Positions 45,211-55,587 of a stretch of DNA of 64,000 nucleotides are shown in pieces. Both the position numbers and the translations under genes were made by a program. The notes under the pieces are model-generated. The model was not told the DNA's origin and made no database searches. It worked only from the letters and a program-made list of their open reading frames with translations. Each line of letters begins with the position of its first letter. Position 1 is the first letter of the stretch. Source of the DNA: Streptomyces sp. NRRL WC-3742 (GTDB lineage: Bacteria; Actinomycetota; Actinomycetes; Streptomycetales; Streptomycetaceae); NCBI RefSeq assembly GCF_000720635.1, contig NZ_JOCF01000041.1, forward strand, positions 1-64,000, written 5' to 3'.

Positions 45211-46371
45211 CTACTCGCCCGCGACGACGACCGGCTCCCCGGCCTCCACGCCCTCGGCCTGCATCTGCTCGGCGAGCTTGAGCGCCTCCTCGATCAGGGT
45301 CTCGACGATCTTCGACTCGGGCACGGTCTTGATGACCTCGCCCTTCACGAAGATCTGGCCCTTGCCGTTGCCCGAGGCCACACCGAGGTCCGCCTCGCGC
45401 GCCTCGCCGGGCCCGTTCACCACGCAGCCCATGACGGCGACGCGCAGCGGCACCTCCATGCCCTCGAGGCCGGCGGTGACCTCCTCGGCGAGCTTGTAGA
45501 CGTCCACCTGGGCGCGGCCGCAGGACGGGCAGGAGACGATCTCCAGGCCGCGCTCGCGCAGGCCCAGGGACTCCAGGATCTGGTTGCCGACCTTGATCTC
45601 CTCGGCCGGCGGGGCGGAGAGCGAGACCCGGATGGTGTCGCCGATGCCCTCGGCGAGCAGCGCGCCGAAGGCGACCGCGGACTTGATGGTGCCCTGGAAG
45701 GCCGGACCGGCCTCGGTGACACCGAGGTGCAGCGGGTAGTCGCAGGCGGCGGCGAGCTGGCGGTAGGCGTTGATCATCACGACCGGGTCGTTGTGCTTGA
45801 CCGAGATCTTGATGTCGCGGAAGTCGTGCTCCTCGAACAGCGAGCACTCCCAGAGCGCAGACTCGACCAGCGCCTCCGGGGTGGCCCGGCCGTACTTCTC
45901 CAGCAGGCGCTTGTCCAGCGAACCGGCGTTGACGCCGATGCGGATCGGCACGCCGGCGGCCTTGGCGGCCTTGGCGATCTCGCCGACCTTGTCGTCGAAC
46001 GCCTTGATGTTGCCCGGGTTGACGCGCACCGCGGCGCAGCCGGCGTCGATCGCGGCGAAGACGTACTTCGGCTGGAAGTGGATGTCCGCGATGACCGGGA
46101 TCTGCGACTTCCTGGCGATGATCGGCAGCGCGTCGGCGTCGTCCTGCGAGGGGACGGCGACGCGGACGATCTGGCAGCCGGACGCGGTCAGCTGGGCGAT
46201 CTGCTGCAGCGTGGCGTTGATGTCCGAGGTGACCGTGGTGGTCATCGACTGCACCGACACGGGGGCGTCGCCACCGACCGGGACGTTGCCGACCATGATC
46301 TGCCGGGAGTAGCGGCGCTTGGCGAGCGGCTTGAGCGGCAGGGACGGAATACCGAGCGAGATCGCGGTCAT
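45211..46371 (-). CDS. ispG: 4-hydroxy-3-methylbut-2-enyl diphosphate synthase (IspG/GcpE)
   Basis: IspG is the iron-sulfur enzyme that converts MEcPP to HMBPP in the non-mevalonate isoprenoid pathway. The 386-residue product has the family N-terminus [20 protein letters not shown], then VRVNPGN. The [4Fe-4S] ligands are in [11 protein letters not shown] and [10 protein letters not shown]. The ATG giving [16 protein letters not shown] is chosen by family; the frame is open to 46497. It is downstream of the site-2 protease and dxr on the same strand, the arrangement common in actinobacteria. Confidence 0.95.
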   Translation of the reverse strand: MTAISLGIPSLPLKPLAKRRYSRQIMVGNVPVGGDAPVSVQSMTTTVTSDINATLQQIAQLTASGCQIVRVAVPSQDDADALPIIARKSQIPVIADIHFQPKYVFAAIDAGCAAVRVNPGNIKAFDDKVGEIAKAAKAAGVPIRIGVNAGSLDKRLLEKYGRATPEALVESALWECSLFEEHDFRDIKISVKHNDPVVMINAYRQLAAACDYPLHLGVTEAGPAFQGTIKSAVAFGALLAEGIGDTIRVSLSAPPAEEIKVGNQILESLGLRERGLEIVSCPSCGRAQVDVYKLAEEVTAGLEGMEVPLRVAVMGCVVNGPGEAREADLGVASGNGKGQIFVKGEVIKTVPESKIVETLIEEALKLAEQMQAEGVEAGEPVVVAGE

Positions 46372-46428
46372 GTGCGCAGGGTTCCCCGGGGTTGAGGTGT
46401 GGTCGACCGCCCGGCCGCAGGGACGGCC

Positions 46429-46464
46429 GAGGCCGGGCGCACGAACGATCGCGCACCCGGCCTC
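46429..46464 (-). promoter_or_regulatory. Hairpin between the site-2 protease gene and ispG
   Basis: GAGGCCGGG (46429-46437) pairs with CCCGGCCTC (46456-46464), extended by CGC/GCG inside. It lies in the 144-nt gap upstream of ispG and could attenuate or terminate read-through from dxr-rseP, or protect the ispG mRNA end. Role not determined. Confidence 0.45.
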
Positions 46465-46515
46465 CACGGTACGGCACCGCCGCGGGCGCCAGCACACCCG
46501 CCGTACCCGAACCGA

Positions 46516-47820
46516 CTAGCTGATCTTGACGGGGTTCACCAGGTCCGCGGCCAGCACCAGCAGGGTGAAGCCGATGAAGATGCTGGCCACCACGTAGGCG
46601 AAGGGCATCAGCTTCGCCACGTCGAAGGGGCCGGGGTCGGGCCGCCGCAGGACCTTGGAGACGCCGCGGCGGACCGACTCCCAGAGGGCGCCCGCGATGT
46701 GGCCGCCGTCCAGCGGGAGCAGCGGCAGCATGTTGAACAGGAACAACGACAGGTTGATCGCCGCGAGCATGAACACGAAGTCGGCGACCTGCTGGCTGGC
46801 GGGCATGTCCGAGGAGAAGACCTCGCCGCTGACCCGGGCGGCGCCGAGCATGCCAACCGGGGAGTCCGGGTCGCGCGGGCCGTCGCCGACGACGGCGTTC
46901 CAGAGTCCGGGGATCTTGCCGGGCAGGGCGGCCAGCGACTTCACGCCGCTCTCGCCCATGTCGTACATCCGATCGAGGGATTGCCCGAACGTCTGCTGGA
47001 CGATGTCACGCTTGGGGCTGAATCCCAGGAAGCCCGCCTCCACGGTCTGGCCCTTGACCGGACGGTCGTCCGCGTCGTACATCTGCACCTGGTTGACGGC
47101 GATCGTCGGGTTGAGGGTGAGCTGCTGCCCGTCCCGCTCGACGACGATCGCCACCTGACGGCCGGCCGACTTACGGATGTCCGCCTGGAGCTGCTTGTAG
47201 TCGCGGATGCGGTCCCCGTCGAAGGACAGCACCTTGTCGCCCTGCTTGAGGCCCGCCTCCGCGGCCGGGGTCGGCTTGGCACCGGCCGGGCACTTGTCGG
47301 TGGGGTCGCCGGCCTTGACGATGCACTGGGAGACCGAGCCGATGGTCGGCAGCTCGGTCGGCACGCCGAAGCCCATGTTGACCGTCGTGAAGAGCCCGAA
47401 CGCCAGGATCAGGTTCATGAACGGCCCGGCGAACATGACGATGACGCGCTTCCACGGCTTGCGGGTGTAGAAGAGCCGGGTCTCGTCGCCCTCCTGGAGC
47501 TCCTCGTACGAAGCCTCCCGGGCGTCCTCGATCATCGTGCGCACCGCCGAGCTGCTGCGCTTCGTGATCCGGCCGTCCTCGCCGGGCGGGAACATCCCGA
47601 TCATCCGGATGTACCCGCCGAACGGGATGGCCTTGATGCCGTACTCGGTCTCGCCCTTCTTGCGCGACCACAGGGTCGGGCCGAAGCCGACCATGTACTG
47701 CGGCACCCGGATGCCGAACAGCTTGGCCGTGGAGAGGTGGCCGAGTTCGTGCCAGGCGATCGAGATGAGCAGCCCGATCACGAAGACCAGGATGCCGACC
47801 GCCGTCATCACCGCTACCAC
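46516..47820 (-). CDS. Site-2 metalloprotease, RseP/Rip family
   Basis: An intramembrane zinc protease of the M50 family that cleaves anti-sigma factors and other membrane proteins. The 434-residue product has the zinc motif HELGH at 24-28 in the first transmembrane helix. The third ligand region is [12 protein letters not shown] near residue 380. A PDZ domain (about 180-245, [16 protein letters not shown]) lies between. Four transmembrane helices are expected. The GTG start has GGAGG 7 nt upstream. It lies 63 nt after dxr and upstream of ispG, as in mycobacteria (dxr-rip1-ispG). Confidence 0.94.
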   Translation of the reverse strand: MVAVMTAVGILVFVIGLLISIAWHELGHLSTAKLFGIRVPQYMVGFGPTLWSRKKGETEYGIKAIPFGGYIRMIGMFPPGEDGRITKRSSSAVRTMIEDAREASYEELQEGDETRLFYTRKPWKRVIVMFAGPFMNLILAFGLFTTVNMGFGVPTELPTIGSVSQCIVKAGDPTDKCPAGAKPTPAAEAGLKQGDKVLSFDGDRIRDYKQLQADIRKSAGRQVAIVVERDGQQLTLNPTIAVNQVQMYDADDRPVKGQTVEAGFLGFSPKRDIVQQTFGQSLDRMYDMGESGVKSLAALPGKIPGLWNAVVGDGPRDPDSPVGMLGAARVSGEVFSSDMPASQQVADFVFMLAAINLSLFLFNMLPLLPLDGGHIAGALWESVRRGVSKVLRRPDPGPFDVAKLMPFAYVVASIFIGFTLLVLAADLVNPVKIS

Positions 47821-47883
47821 CGATGCTCCTCCGTCATGCCGCTCCGCTCATCGTCTCGGTCCCTGCCGCTGTACGGCGGCCGT

Positions 47884-49128
47884 TCAGCCCGCCGCCAGCT
47901 CGCGGGCCCGGGCGCGGGCCCAGTCCTCCGCGTGCAGGACGTCCTCGACGGTGAGGGAAGTTCCCGCCGAAGCCACCCGGCCGTCGTGCTGTCCGTGCTC
48001 GGCGACGACCTTCGCAACAGTGTCCACGATTCCGGTGAAGGCGAGGCGGCCGTTCAGGAAGGCGTCCACGCACTCCTCGTTGGCGGCGTTGAACACGGCC
48101 GGGGCGGTGCCGCCCAGGGTGCCCACCTCGCGGGCCAGCTCCACGGCCGGGAACGCCTCGTCGTCCAGCGGGAAGAACTCCCAGGTCGCGGCCTTCGTCC
48201 AGTCGCAGCCGGGGGCGGCGTCCGGCACCCGGTCCGGCCAGCCGATGCCCAGCGCGATCGGCATCCGCATGTCCGGCGGGCTGGCCTGCGCCAGGGTCGA
48301 ACCGTCGGTGAACTCCACCATCGAGTGCACCACCGACTGCGGATGGACCACGACCTCGATCCGGTCGAACGGCACGTCGTACAGCAGGTGCGCCTCGATC
48401 ACCTCCAGGCCCTTGTTCACCAGGGTGGCCGAGTTGATCGTGACGACCGGGCCCATCGCCCAGGTCGGGTGCGCCAGCGCCTCCTGCGGGGTCACCCCGG
48501 CCAGCTGCTCGCGGGTGCGGTTGCGGAACGGGCCGCCGCTGGCGGTGACCACCAGCTTGCGCACCTCCGCGCGGGTGCCGCCGGCCAGCGCCTGGTACAG
48601 CGCGGCGTGCTCGGAGTCCACCGGCACGATCTGCCCCGGCTTCGCCACGGCCTTCACCAGCGGGCCGCCGACGATCAGCGACTCCTTGTTGGCCAGCACC
48701 AGCACCCGGCCCGCCTCCAGCGCGGCCAGCGTCGGCCGCAGACCGATCGAGCCGGTGATGCCGTTGAGCACCGAGTGGCACTCCATGGCGGCCAGCTCGG
48801 TGGCCGCGTCCGGGCCCACCAGCACGGCCGGCAGCGGCCGCCCCTGGGCCTTGGCCGCCAGCGCCTCGCGCAGCCCCGGCTCGGCCGCCGGATCGGCCAC
48901 CGCCACGGTGTGCACGCCCAGCCGGAACGCCTGCTCGGCGAGCAGCTCCACCCGGCCGCCTGCCGCCGACAGGGCGACCACCCGGAAGCGGTCCGGGTTG
49001 CGGAGCACCACGTCGATCGCCTGGGTGCCGATCGAGCCGGTGGAGCCGAGGATCACCAGCTCCCGGGGGCCGGAGGGGTCCGCCACGGTGGGCGTGAAAC
49101 GCAGCTGCGGGTGGGCGAGCGAAGTCAT
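47884..49128 (-). CDS. dxr: 1-deoxy-D-xylulose 5-phosphate reductoisomerase
   Basis: Dxr makes MEP from DXP with NADPH, the committed step of the non-mevalonate pathway. The 414-residue product has the NADPH motif [10 protein letters not shown] (about 27-36), the LANKES motif and the metal/substrate block [14 protein letters not shown] flexible-loop region lies near [16 protein letters not shown]. The ATG giving [11 protein letters not shown] is chosen because similarity begins soon after; the longer open frame is antisense to the divergent NAD-binding gene. It heads the dxr-rseP-ispG group. Confidence 0.95.
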   Translation of the reverse strand: MTSLAHPQLRFTPTVADPSGPRELVILGSTGSIGTQAIDVVLRNPDRFRVVALSAAGGRVELLAEQAFRLGVHTVAVADPAAEPGLREALAAKAQGRPLPAVLVGPDAATELAAMECHSVLNGITGSIGLRPTLAALEAGRVLVLANKESLIVGGPLVKAVAKPGQIVPVDSEHAALYQALAGGTRAEVRKLVVTASGGPFRNRTREQLAGVTPQEALAHPTWAMGPVVTINSATLVNKGLEVIEAHLLYDVPFDRIEVVVHPQSVVHSMVEFTDGSTLAQASPPDMRMPIALGIGWPDRVPDAAPGCDWTKAATWEFFPLDDEAFPAVELAREVGTLGGTAPAVFNAANEECVDAFLNGRLAFTGIVDTVAKVVAEHGQHDGRVASAGTSLTVEDVLHAEDWARARARELAAG

Positions 49129-49197
49129 GCGCCCATTGTGTCCTGTCCGCGTCCCTCGCCAGGACGGGTTCGTACGGCCGGGGCTACCGTCGGAGCC

Positions 49198-49866
49198 ATG
49201 CGTACCGTCATCGCCGGAGGCCACGGCCAGATCGCCCTGAAACTCGAACGCCTGCTCGCCGACCGCGGCGACCGCCCCGCCGGAATCATCCGCCGCCCCG
49301 AACAGGCCCAGGACCTCACCGACGCCGGCGCCGAGCCGCTGGTACTCGACCTGGAGGCCACCACCCCCGCCGAACTCGCCGCACTCCTCGCCGGCGCCGA
49401 CGCCGTGGTCTTCGCCGCCGGCGCCGGCCCGGGCAGCGGCGCCGACCGCAAGAACACCGTCGACCGCGACGCCGCCGTCCTGCTCGCCGACGCCGCCGAA
49501 CTCGCCGGCGTGCGGCGGTACCTGATCGTCTCCTCGATGGGCGCCGACGCCCACGCCCACCACCCCGCCGACCCCGTCTTCGAGACCTACCTGCGCGCCA
49601 AGGGCGCCGCCGACGACGCCGTCCGCGCCCGCACCACCCTGGACTGGACGGTGCTGCGCCCCGGACGGCTCACCGACGGCACCGCCACGGGCCTCGTGCG
49701 CCTCGCCCCCTCCGTGGACCGCGGCGCCGTCGACCGGGCCGACGTGGCCGCCGTCCTCGCCGCGCTGCTGCACGAACCCGGCACGGCCGGGCAGACGCTG
49801 GAACTGGTCGCCGGCAACGCCACCGTCGAGGAGGCCGTGGCCGCGGCGGCCGGGCACGACGGCTGA
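49198..49866 (+). CDS. Atypical SDR / NAD(P)-binding protein
   Basis: The 222-residue product is a short NmrA-like Rossmann protein. The N-terminal glycine motif is [11 protein letters not shown] (about 6-16); [29 protein letters not shown] and the [11 protein letters not shown] strand follow. The Tyr-x-x-x-Lys-like element [10 protein letters not shown] and [12 protein letters not shown] complete the pattern. It resembles the YwnB/YhfK type of NAD(P)H-binding proteins; the substrate is unknown. The ATG has GGAG only 2 nt upstream. It is divergent from dxr with a 69-nt gap and ends in a perfect terminator. Confidence 0.85.
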   Translation: MRTVIAGGHGQIALKLERLLADRGDRPAGIIRRPEQAQDLTDAGAEPLVLDLEATTPAELAALLAGADAVVFAAGAGPGSGADRKNTVDRDAAVLLADAAELAGVRRYLIVSSMGADAHAHHPADPVFETYLRAKGAADDAVRARTTLDWTVLRPGRLTDGTATGLVRLAPSVDRGAVDRADVAAVLAALLHEPGTAGQTLELVAGNATVEEAVAAAAGHDG

Positions 49867-49898
49867 AGGGCCCGGTTCGTCACCGAACCGGGCCCTTC
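49865..49898 (+). terminator. Terminator overlapping the NAD-binding gene stop
   Basis: Perfect 15-bp inverted repeat GAAGGGCCCGGTTCG (49865-49879) and CGAACCGGGCCCTTC (49884-49898), with a TCAC tetraloop. The stem begins inside the stop codon. Confidence 0.85.
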
Positions 49899-49905
49899 AC
49901 TCACC

Positions 49906-49940
49906 TGATCTCCACGTGATCTCCCACGCGATCTCCCACG
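49906..49940. repeat. Short tandem repeat, 12-bp unit
   Basis: TGATCTCCACG (49906-49916), TGATCTCCCACG (49917-49928) and CGATCTCCCACG (49929-49940), between the convergent NAD-binding and aldehyde dehydrogenase genes. It is probably a slippage product; no function is evident. Confidence 0.6.
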
Positions 49941-49957
49941 CGAGCTCTCAGAATCCC

Positions 49958-51400
49958 TCAGAGGTCGAGGCCCGTGAGGACCATGACCTTCTCGACCGTG
50001 TAGTCGTCCATCGCGTACTTGACGCCCTCGCGGCCCACACCCGAGTCCTTGACGCCGCCGTACGGCATCTGGTCGGCGCGGTAGGACGGCGCGTCGCCGA
50101 TGATCACACCGCCGACCTCCAGCTCCCGGTGCGCCCGGAAGGCGGTCTGCAGGTCGTGGGTGAACACGCCCGCCTGCAGGCCGTACGCCGAGTCGTTGAC
50201 CGCCGCGAACGCCTCGTCCACGCCGTCCACCTTGTGCAGGGACAGCACCGGGCCGAACACCTCGGCCTTGGCCAGGATCGCGTCCGCCGGCAGCTCGGCC
50301 AGCACGGTCGGGGCGTAGGTCGCGCCCTCGCGGGTGCCGCCGGTGAGGACCTTGGCGCCCTTGGCGACCGCGTCCTCCACCCAGGACTCGACGCGCTCGG
50401 CGGCCTTCTCGTCCACCAGCGGGCCGACGTCCGTCGCGGCGTCGTTCGGGTCGCCGGTCACCTGGGCGGCGACCTTGGCGACGACCTTCTCCAGCAGCGC
50501 GTCGTACACCGAGGCGTCCGCGATCACCCGCTGCACCGAGATGCAGGACTGGCCGCCCTGGTAGTTGGCGAACATCGCGATCCGGGTGGCCGCCCAGTCC
50601 AGGTCCGCCTCCGAGGACCAGTCGGCGAGCACCACGGCCGCGGCGTTGCCGCCCAGCTCCAGGGTGCAGTGCTTGCGCGGCACCGAGTCCATGATCTGGT
50701 AGCCGACCTTGTCCGAACCGGTGAAGGAGATCACCGGCAGGCGCGGGTCCTGCACCAGGGCCGGCATCCGGTCGTTCGGCACCGGCAGGACCGACCAGGA
50801 GCCGGCCGGCAGGTCCGTCTCGGCCAGGATCTCGCCCAGCACCATCGCCGACAGCGGGGTCGCCGGGGCCGGCTTGAGGATGATCGGGGCACCCACCGCG
50901 ATCGCCGGGGCGACCTTGTGCGCCACCAGGTTCAGCGGGAAGTTGAACGGGGCGATCCCCAGCACCACGCCGCGCGGGAAACGGCGCACCACCGCGAAGC
51001 GGCCCGTGCCGCCCGGGTCGGTGTCCAGGCGCATCGTCTCGCCGTTGGTGCGGCGCGCCTCCTCGGCGGCCCAGCGGAACACCGACACCGCGCGGCCGAC
51101 CTCGCCGCGCGCCCACTTGATCGGCTTGCCGTTCTCCGCGGTGATCAGCTGCGCGATCTCCTCGGTGCGCTCCGTCAGCCGCTTCGCCACGTGGTCCAGC
51201 GCGGCGGCGCGCTGGTGGGCCGGGGTGGCCGCGAACACCGGCAGCGCGGCGACGGCGGCGTCCAGCGCCTCCTCGACCTGCGCCTCGGTCGGAACACTCA
51301 CCCTGCCGACCGGACGGCCGTCCCAGCTGTTGTGCACCTCGAAGTCGGCGTCGCCGCTCGCCCGGCGGCCGGCCAGCCAGAATTCGTACGTGGTGGTCAC
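49958..51400 (-). CDS. Aldehyde dehydrogenase, probably succinate-semialdehyde type
   Basis: The 480-residue NAD(P)-dependent aldehyde dehydrogenase has an intact active site. It has N153 in APFNFPLN, E248 in LELGGNAA and the nucleophile C286 in GGQSCISVQ. The GTG giving MTTTYEFWLAG is chosen because the preceding 32 codons have no similarity. Its closest functional neighbour is gabT at 55588, and PucR lies directly upstream, so oxidation of succinate semialdehyde from GABA is the likely job. Other aldehydes cannot be excluded from sequence. Confidence 0.88.
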   Translation of the reverse strand: MTTTYEFWLAGRRASGDADFEVHNSWDGRPVGRVSVPTEAQVEEALDAAVAALPVFAATPAHQRAAALDHVAKRLTERTEEIAQLITAENGKPIKWARGEVGRAVSVFRWAAEEARRTNGETMRLDTDPGGTGRFAVVRRFPRGVVLGIAPFNFPLNLVAHKVAPAIAVGAPIILKPAPATPLSAMVLGEILAETDLPAGSWSVLPVPNDRMPALVQDPRLPVISFTGSDKVGYQIMDSVPRKHCTLELGGNAAAVVLADWSSEADLDWAATRIAMFANYQGGQSCISVQRVIADASVYDALLEKVVAKVAAQVTGDPNDAATDVGPLVDEKAAERVESWVEDAVAKGAKVLTGGTREGATYAPTVLAELPADAILAKAEVFGPVLSLHKVDGVDEAFAAVNDSAYGLQAGVFTHDLQTAFRAHRELEVGGVIIGDAPSYRADQMPYGGVKDSGVGREGVKYAMDDYTVEKVMVLTGLDL

Positions 51401-51544
51401 CGTGGTACCGGCCCTCTCCTCGTCGTCGTACGGCCCACGGGGCGTGGGACCCGAACCCGAGGGTAGGTGCGGCGGCGCGCCGACCGGATTGGCCAACTGG
51501 GAGCGTTCCGCTCCGGGGCCACTCCATCCCGTCCTAGGCGGCTC

Positions 51545-53113
51545 TCACTCCTCGCCGGAGCGCAGCGCCAGCCACAGCTCCATCCGCACGTCCGTGTCGT
51601 CCAGCGAACGGCCCAGCAACTCCTCCACCCGGCGCATCCGGTAACGCAGCGTGTGCCGGTGCACCCCCAGGTCCGCCGCCGCCGCGTCCCACTGCCCGTG
51701 CCGCGACAGCCACGCCCGCAGCGAGGCCACCAGATCGCCGCGCGCCGTCCGGTCGTGGTCACGCAGCGGCCGCAGCAGCCCCTCCGCGAAGGCCGTCACC
51801 GCGTCCTCGCCCAGCAGCGGCAGCAGCGAACCCGCGCCGACCTCCTCGTGGTCCACCGACCGTCTGCCCCCGCGCAGCGCCACCGCCAGGGCCCGCTCCG
51901 CCTGCGCGTACGCCGTCCCCGCGTCCTCCAGCGCCGCCGGCGCCGACACGCCCAGCGACAGGCTCTCGTTCTCCTCCACCGCGCCCAGACACGCCCGGTG
52001 CACCGCGCCGTTGTCCAGCGCCAGCACCACCAGCCGCGGCCCGTGCGCCCCGTCCTCCCGCGACACCAGCAGCTTCTCCCCGACCCGGCCGCCCGCCTGC
52101 TCCGCCCGGTCCCCCAGCTCGCCCAGCGCCTCCGCCGCATCCGCGGCCGCCGAACCGGCCCCCGCCACCAGCACCCGCGCCGTACCCTCCGGCAACCCGC
52201 CGAACAGCCCCGCCGCCACCTGACGCGCCGTCGCCACCTCACCGGCCAGCACCATCCGCAGCAGCGCCGCGCCCATCCGCTCCTCCGCCTGCCGCAGCTC
52301 CCGCGAGCGCTCCAGCGTGAGGGTCAGCAGAGCCACCGCCGCGTTCAGCACGTACCGCTCGGTCGGCGTGATCCGGTCCTCGGTCCCCACCGCCAGGAAA
52401 CCCCGGGCCCGCCGGTCCGCCCCCAGCGACTGGACCACCACGTAGTCCTCGTCCGCCGTGTCTATCCCCGGCGAACGCCCCTGCAACGCCGCACTCGACG
52501 GCGCCGGCCGCCGCCGCAACCGGTCCACCTCCGCCGCCAGCCGCCCCGCCCGCCGCGCCGCCCAGTCCGGCGCCACCACCGACAGCGCACCCGACCCGTC
52601 GTACAGCGCCGCCCAGCCCCCCAGCCGCGCCGCCAGCCGACGCACCACCGCCGTCGTACCGTCCTTGCCCAGCGCCGCCCGGGTCAGCTCCTCCTGCGCC
52701 TCGAAACTCGTCGTCACCGCCTCGTACTGCTCCGCCGCCAGCGCCGCCGACACCACCTTGCTGATCGCGATGAACGGCGTCGGCTCCGGCACCCGCAGCA
52801 ACGGCAGCCCCCGCTGCTGCGCCGCCTCCACCAACGGCTGCGGCACCTCCGTGTGCGACAACCCCACACCCAGCCCCAGCCCCACCACCCCGGCATCGGC
52901 CAACCGGTGCACGTACGCCTGCAACTGCGCCGCCGTCCGGCCCAGCTTGATCCCGGTGGTCAGCAGCAGCTCGCCGCCCTCCAGGAACGGCGTCGGATCG
53001 TCCAGCTCACTGGTGTGCACCCAGCGGACCGGCCGCTCCAGATGGTCCGCACCGGCGAGAACCGTCAGATGGAGCGAACTGTTACGGACGACGGAGGCGA
53101 GTGTGGGGGGCAT
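51545..53113 (-). CDS. PucR family transcriptional regulator
   Basis: The 522-residue product begins with a PucR N-terminal domain (about 1-125, with VRWVHTSELDDPTPFLEGGELLLTTG). A GGDEF-like central region (about 290-400) follows. The C-terminal PucR helix-turn-helix (about 460-515, LSRHGQWDAAAADLGVHRHTLRYRMRRVEELLGR) ends the chain. PucR-type regulators commonly control purine, GABA or amino-acid catabolism. It lies 144 nt upstream of the aldehyde dehydrogenase on the same strand, with gabT nearby on the other, suggesting a GABA-responsive regulator. No binding site could be assigned. Confidence 0.9.
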   Translation of the reverse strand: MPPTLASVVRNSSLHLTVLAGADHLERPVRWVHTSELDDPTPFLEGGELLLTTGIKLGRTAAQLQAYVHRLADAGVVGLGLGVGLSHTEVPQPLVEAAQQRGLPLLRVPEPTPFIAISKVVSAALAAEQYEAVTTSFEAQEELTRAALGKDGTTAVVRRLAARLGGWAALYDGSGALSVVAPDWAARRAGRLAAEVDRLRRRPAPSSAALQGRSPGIDTADEDYVVVQSLGADRRARGFLAVGTEDRITPTERYVLNAAVALLTLTLERSRELRQAEERMGAALLRMVLAGEVATARQVAAGLFGGLPEGTARVLVAGAGSAAADAAEALGELGDRAEQAGGRVGEKLLVSREDGAHGPRLVVLALDNGAVHRACLGAVEENESLSLGVSAPAALEDAGTAYAQAERALAVALRGGRRSVDHEEVGAGSLLPLLGEDAVTAFAEGLLRPLRDHDRTARGDLVASLRAWLSRHGQWDAAAADLGVHRHTLRYRMRRVEELLGRSLDDTDVRMELWLALRSGEE

Positions 53114-53268
53114 GGCACCTTCGAGGGATTTCGACCTGACCGCGCCGTTGCGGCCGGGCGAGGAGAGGGACGTGGGACAGATGAGGGTCTCTCCCCTTCA
53201 TTATGGACGCCCCGGACAACCCGCACTGCCGAATCCACCTCGAAGGCGACTTCCGCCGCCCCACCCCC

Positions 53269-55347
53269 TCACCCCCGCAGATCCACCAACAACGGCGGCA
53301 CCTGCTCCCCCGACACCGCCGTCAACGACACCACCGCATGCCCCGCCGGCAACGCGTGCGCCAGATCCGACGGCGACCACCGCAACCGCTCCACATCCCG
53401 CGTCGTCACCGACTCCGTCTGCGCCGTCGTCCCCGACAACGCCTTCCGCCCCAACCGCCCGGCCCGGCGCATCACGCCACCGGAGGTGTCGGGGGTGTGG
53501 GTCACCGCCGTCTCCTGCACCAGGTGCGTGCCCCAAGCCTCCGAGAACAGCCGGCCGTCCCAGGGCGCGATCCCCGGGAACGCCATCCGGCAGCCGACCG
53601 CCCCGAACAGCGGCGCCCGCAGCGCCTCCGGCAGGTCCACCAGGGTGCGCAGCAGCAGCACCGCGCCCGCGTTCGCGCCGCGCAGCCGCTGCAGACCCCG
53701 CACGGCGAGCGCGTCCAGCGCCGCCGAGGCGTCGTCCACCACCAGCCCGGCGAACAGCGAACGGTCCTCGCGGGCCCCGGCCGCCTGCACGAACTGACCC
53801 ACCACCAGGCGGGACAGCATCCGGGCGGCCTCCGGGTGGCTGCGCTCCGGCAGCTTCACCCGCACCCTCAGCGGATGGTCCAGCACCCGCATCGCGAACG
53901 GGGGCCGGCCCGCGCCGTCCGTGGCGAAGGCCCCCTCGAAGGCGGGCCGGTCCAACAGGGCCAGCCGGTCCGCGAGCAGTGCCCCCGGATCGTCCGCGCG
54001 GCCGCGCTGGCGCTCCTGGTGGTCCAGGTCCCGCTCGTACACGGCCAGCCGGCCGACCGTCCCGAGCGCCTTCACCAGGGCCGCCAGCGCGTCCTGGTCC
54101 CCGGCCAGCAGCGCACGCAGCTCGCGCACCCCCGGGTAGCGGCCGTACGCGGCGTGGAACGGGCCCACCACCTGCTGCAGCGCGGTGCGGGAGTTCTCGG
54201 CGCGGGCCGTCAGCTCGTCCGGCAGCAGCGCCTCGGCCAGCCGGGCGGCGCCCTCGTCCGGGTCCTGCGCCGCGCCGTACAGGTCCAGCCCGTACACCGA
54301 GGCGGGATCACCCGGGGCGATCACCACGTCGTACCAGCCGTCCGGGCCCAGATCGGCGTCCGCCGCCCCGACCACGACCGCGCAGGCGGTACCGGACAGC
54401 GCCTGCAGGCACAGCGCCTCGGCCACCGGCCGGGCCAACCGGGCCGTCTTCCCGGTGCCCGCGGGGCCCACCGCCAGCAGGGAGGTGCCCAGCACCGACT
54501 GGTCCAGCGCGAAGCCGGCCGCCCGGTGGCTCACCGGGTTCTTGGGCACGTCCTGGGCGGTGCCGATCCGCACCTGGGCCGTCAGCAGGTCGTGGTGCTC
54601 GGCGCGGCCGGGCAGCTCGCGCACCTCCGACGGGTGCGCGAAGGCCGCCGCACCCCGCGCGGCCACCTGCTCGACGAAAGCGGGCACGAACACCCGGTCG
54701 GCCTGCGCCGACTCCCAGGCCCGCTGGATCCGCACGTAGTCGACGTCCCCCACCGGCTCCACGTCCAGCCGCGCCGCCGCGTCCGCCGCCCCGCCCCGGC
54801 GCAGCCCGTCCCACGGGTCCAGACGCCCGGCCTCCACCCCCGGCCCCTCCTGCTGCTCGGCGGGCTGCTCCTGCGTCACCGTCCGCGACAGCAGCGGCGC
54901 CACGTAACGGCGCCACACCTCGGGCCAGCGGCCCATGCGGCCGAAGACCTTGATGACGATGCCGACGACCACGATGTTGACGACGAGGAGCGTGAACATG
55001 GCCTCGGCCTCCGACGGCGAGGCCAGTGGCCCGATGCCCGCCTGTCCGCCGAACCAGACCAGGATGTACGTCAGGACCTGAGTCCCGTACAAGTAGGCGA
55101 ACCACCCCACCAGAGCGTTCAGCCCCGCCCGGAGCAGCAGCGGCCACGCCGCGACCTGGGCGGCCTCCGCCTTGTCCGGGTCGATCCGGCGGTAGCCGAG
55201 CCGGAAGACGCCCGGTTCGACGGTGGGGCGGGGGGCGCAGGCCCAGGTGGGGAGGTCGAAGGTGGGGGTCCCGGGGCGTTGGTGGGGTAGGGCGGGTGGG
55301 GGGCTGGTGGTGGTGTGTCGGTGGTGGTGTGCCCCGTCCTGTGCCAT
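53269..55347 (-). CDS. Membrane-anchored VirD4/TraG-like ATPase
   Basis: The 692-residue product has a Pro/His-rich N-terminus and two transmembrane helices (about 75-100 and 117-134). An ATPase domain follows with Walker A AVGPAGTGKTARL (P-loop 294-301) and a Walker B-like strand LFAGLVVDDASAAL near residue 560. The layout, two N-terminal helices then a cytoplasmic motor, is that of type IV coupling proteins. No relaxase, tra or integrase gene is nearby, so a conjugative role is doubtful. It is a chromosomal, single gene between pucR and gabT. Function not known to me. Confidence 0.78.
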   Translation of the reverse strand: MAQDGAHHHRHTTTSPPPALPHQRPGTPTFDLPTWACAPRPTVEPGVFRLGYRRIDPDKAEAAQVAAWPLLLRAGLNALVGWFAYLYGTQVLTYILVWFGGQAGIGPLASPSEAEAMFTLLVVNIVVVGIVIKVFGRMGRWPEVWRRYVAPLLSRTVTQEQPAEQQEGPGVEAGRLDPWDGLRRGGAADAAARLDVEPVGDVDYVRIQRAWESAQADRVFVPAFVEQVAARGAAAFAHPSEVRELPGRAEHHDLLTAQVRIGTAQDVPKNPVSHRAAGFALDQSVLGTSLLAVGPAGTGKTARLARPVAEALCLQALSGTACAVVVGAADADLGPDGWYDVVIAPGDPASVYGLDLYGAAQDPDEGAARLAEALLPDELTARAENSRTALQQVVGPFHAAYGRYPGVRELRALLAGDQDALAALVKALGTVGRLAVYERDLDHQERQRGRADDPGALLADRLALLDRPAFEGAFATDGAGRPPFAMRVLDHPLRVRVKLPERSHPEAARMLSRLVVGQFVQAAGAREDRSLFAGLVVDDASAALDALAVRGLQRLRGANAGAVLLLRTLVDLPEALRAPLFGAVGCRMAFPGIAPWDGRLFSEAWGTHLVQETAVTHTPDTSGGVMRRAGRLGRKALSGTTAQTESVTTRDVERLRWSPSDLAHALPAGHAVVSLTAVSGEQVPPLLVDLRG

Positions 55348-55587
55348 GTACGGCCCCGCTCCCTCGCACGCCCGGCCCGACCGTCGTCGGTGCCGCCATA
55401 CCCATGTCGCCGCGGCGGCGACACGCCCGCGCTCAGGGTAGTGGAGCGGGGTCTCGGGGTAGTCGCACCGGCAGGGATGGCCGTGCCGGACAAGTCGGAC
55501 GGCGCAGTGCTACCGAGTGGCGCATGCCCGGGTGTCGGGGGCGGCCGTAGCCTGCGAAGCACCGAGCCGAGAAGTCTGGAGAACACC

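Noticed and set aside
53203..55290. A CRISPR-like or repeat-rich impression from Arg/His/Pro-rich translations opposite the VirD4-like gene
   Set aside because: No regularly spaced direct repeats exist at DNA level here; no CRISPR array was seen anywhere in the window.
53269..55347. Integrated conjugative element
   Set aside because: Only the coupling-protein-like ATPase is present; no integrase, relaxase, replication gene, tRNA or attachment-site repeats were found around it.
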